Assembly: GCA_963717955.1 (NCBI GenBank)
Contig: CAVQXR010000001.1
Span: 1,364,001-1,428,000 of the forward strand
DNA from: CAVQXR01 sp963717955
GTDB taxonomy: Bacteria > Actinomycetota > Thermoleophilia > Gaiellales > Gaiellaceae
Direction of reading: 5' to 3'
DNA length: 64,000 bases
Position numbers and translations under genes: made by a program. Positions 63,315-64,000 of this stretch are shown here, one piece after another (the first letter of the stretch is position 1; each line of letters begins with the position of its first letter). Below the pieces are notes generated by a model, which did no database searches, was not told where the DNA came from, and saw nothing but the letters and a program-made list of their open reading frames with translations.

Positions 63315-64000
63315 TCAGCCGCCCAGGCGCTCGAGCTGCTCCCGCGCCCGGTCGGCCCGGACGACGAAGCCCTTGCGCTCCCAGATCGTCACGACCTCTC
63401 GAAGCAGCGCTGCTGCCTGATCGCGCTGGCCCAGAGCCGCAAGTGCCGCTGCGAGGGCCTCCCGGGCGCGCCTGTGCAGCTCGGCCATGTCGGTCCGGGA
63501 GGAGATCGACATCGCGTCGCGGGCGATCGGCTCGGCTCGCTGCGCATCGCCGCCGGCAACGAGCAGCCGGGCTCGCAGAGCCCGCGTCATGACCTGCTGT
63601 CCCACGTCGTCCGCGCCGCTCGTCGCCTCGCTGCGACGGAGCAATGCGTCGACCTCGTCGACACGGCCTTGATCGAGCAGCAGCTCCGCGAGGCGCGCGG
63701 TCACCCAGGCAAGCTGTGAGAGGAAGCCTGTCCGTTCGTCGACGGCGAGAGCAGTCCGCTGGGCGGCCTCGGCAGCTTCGAGATCTCCCGCGCGCTCGTC
63801 GACCTCGAGCACCGCAGGATGGTTGACCTCCCAGAACGCGGTCCCGAGCTCGCGGAACAGTGCCACGCACTCGGTACGGCGCGTCCGGGCTTCCTCGAAC
63901 TGCCCCTGCTCCGCGAGGACGTGCGCCTGTGCGCCGACGAGCATGGCCTCGAAGAAGCGGTTGCCGCGCTCCCGCGCCCAAGCGAGGTCGGCGTCGAGCG
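63315..64000 (-). CDS. TPR-rich regulator or cyclase C-terminus (partial)
   Basis: The reading frame runs in from the right edge and ends with TGA at 63315. The 228 visible residues are all amphipathic helix pairs of TPR type (AQAHVLAEQGQFEEARTRR, AELLLDQGRVDEVDALL, AALGQRDQAAALL). Such tails belong to AAA-type LuxR/BTAD regulators or adenylate cyclases; the N-terminus lies outside. Confidence 0.7.
   Translation of the reverse strand, partial: LDADLAWARERGNRFFEAMLVGAQAHVLAEQGQFEEARTRRTECVALFRELGTAFWEVNHPAVLEVDERAGDLEAAEAAQRTALAVDERTGFLSQLAWVTARLAELLLDQGRVDEVDALLRRSEATSGADDVGQQVMTRALRARLLVAGGDAQRAEPIARDAMSISSRTDMAELHRRAREALAAALAALGQRDQAAALLREVVTIWERKGFVVRADRAREQLERLGG

Overview
The window is a very GC-rich stretch of chromosome, almost wall-to-wall with protein genes. 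Neighbouring genes often overlap by 1-4 bases (GTGA/ATGA junctions), and GTG and TTG starts are common. The gene content (double-layer oligopeptide-type and polyamine-type ABC importers with Tat-type lipoprotein receptors, a LacI and a GntR regulator, many SDR, metallo-beta-lactamase-fold, hydantoinase and CoA-dependent enzymes) fits a heterotrophic soil or water actinobacterium. A Thermoleophilia-like lineage is my guess from style only. I saw no rRNA, tRNA, phage, transposase or CRISPR.

Region 1 (1-27486) looks like one catabolic regulon. A LacI-family repressor gene (21962-23011) lies in it, and four copies of a CG-centred palindrome of the form GAAAAnCGnTTTTTC sit at the controlling ends of its operons: 2937, 13928, 21911 and 24646. 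These operons encode an oligopeptide-type ABC importer with its receptor, two SDR plus MBL-fold hydrolase modules, three EthD proteins, two M20 amidohydrolases, two aminotransferases, a PhyH-type dioxygenase, an RraA-like aldolase, two separate TPP-dependent E1 alpha/beta pairs and a free-standing lipoyl carrier. No E2 acyltransferase or E3 gene is present. The substrate is not evident. The set suggests uptake, amide hydrolysis, transamination or oxidation, and oxidative decarboxylation of an amino- or amide-bearing organic acid.

Region 2 (27491-33312) holds a flavin-nucleotide-binding oxidase-like protein, a third MBL-fold hydrolase, an acetamidase/formamidase, an HpcH/HpaI aldolase, an old-yellow-enzyme/FAD fusion reductase that has lost one Fe-S cysteine, and the repair glycosylase Tag.

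Region 3 (33323-51117) concerns nitrogenous ring and amide compounds: a LeuB-like dehydrogenase, two isochorismatase-fold amidohydrolases, a dihydropyrimidinase/D-hydantoinase, N-methylhydantoinase-type HyuA and HyuB, an asparaginase and a polyamine-type ABC importer with two receptors. Embedded in it is a three-gene operon (DUF3891, peroxiredoxin, alpha/beta hydrolase). The peroxiredoxin reading frame is interrupted by a single in-frame TGA at its active site, followed at the right distance by a SECIS-like hairpin, so it is very probably a selenoprotein.

Region 4 (51162-64000) holds an HMG-CoA-lyase-like enzyme, a CaiB CoA-transferase, a GntR/FCD regulator, a beta-hydroxyacid dehydrogenase, a lipoprotein, a large ATPase/LuxR regulator, a rhodanese, an MFS remnant, an acetoacetate-decarboxylase-like protein, a copper amine oxidase and the end of a TPR-rich protein.

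Non-coding structure includes a 168-bp MITE-like palindrome (4873-5040), a repeat block that carries a second copy of the end of the lipoyl gene (14874-15345), relatives of that GC-rich repeat at 46416-46512, and short GTGCC-N-GGCAC palindromes.
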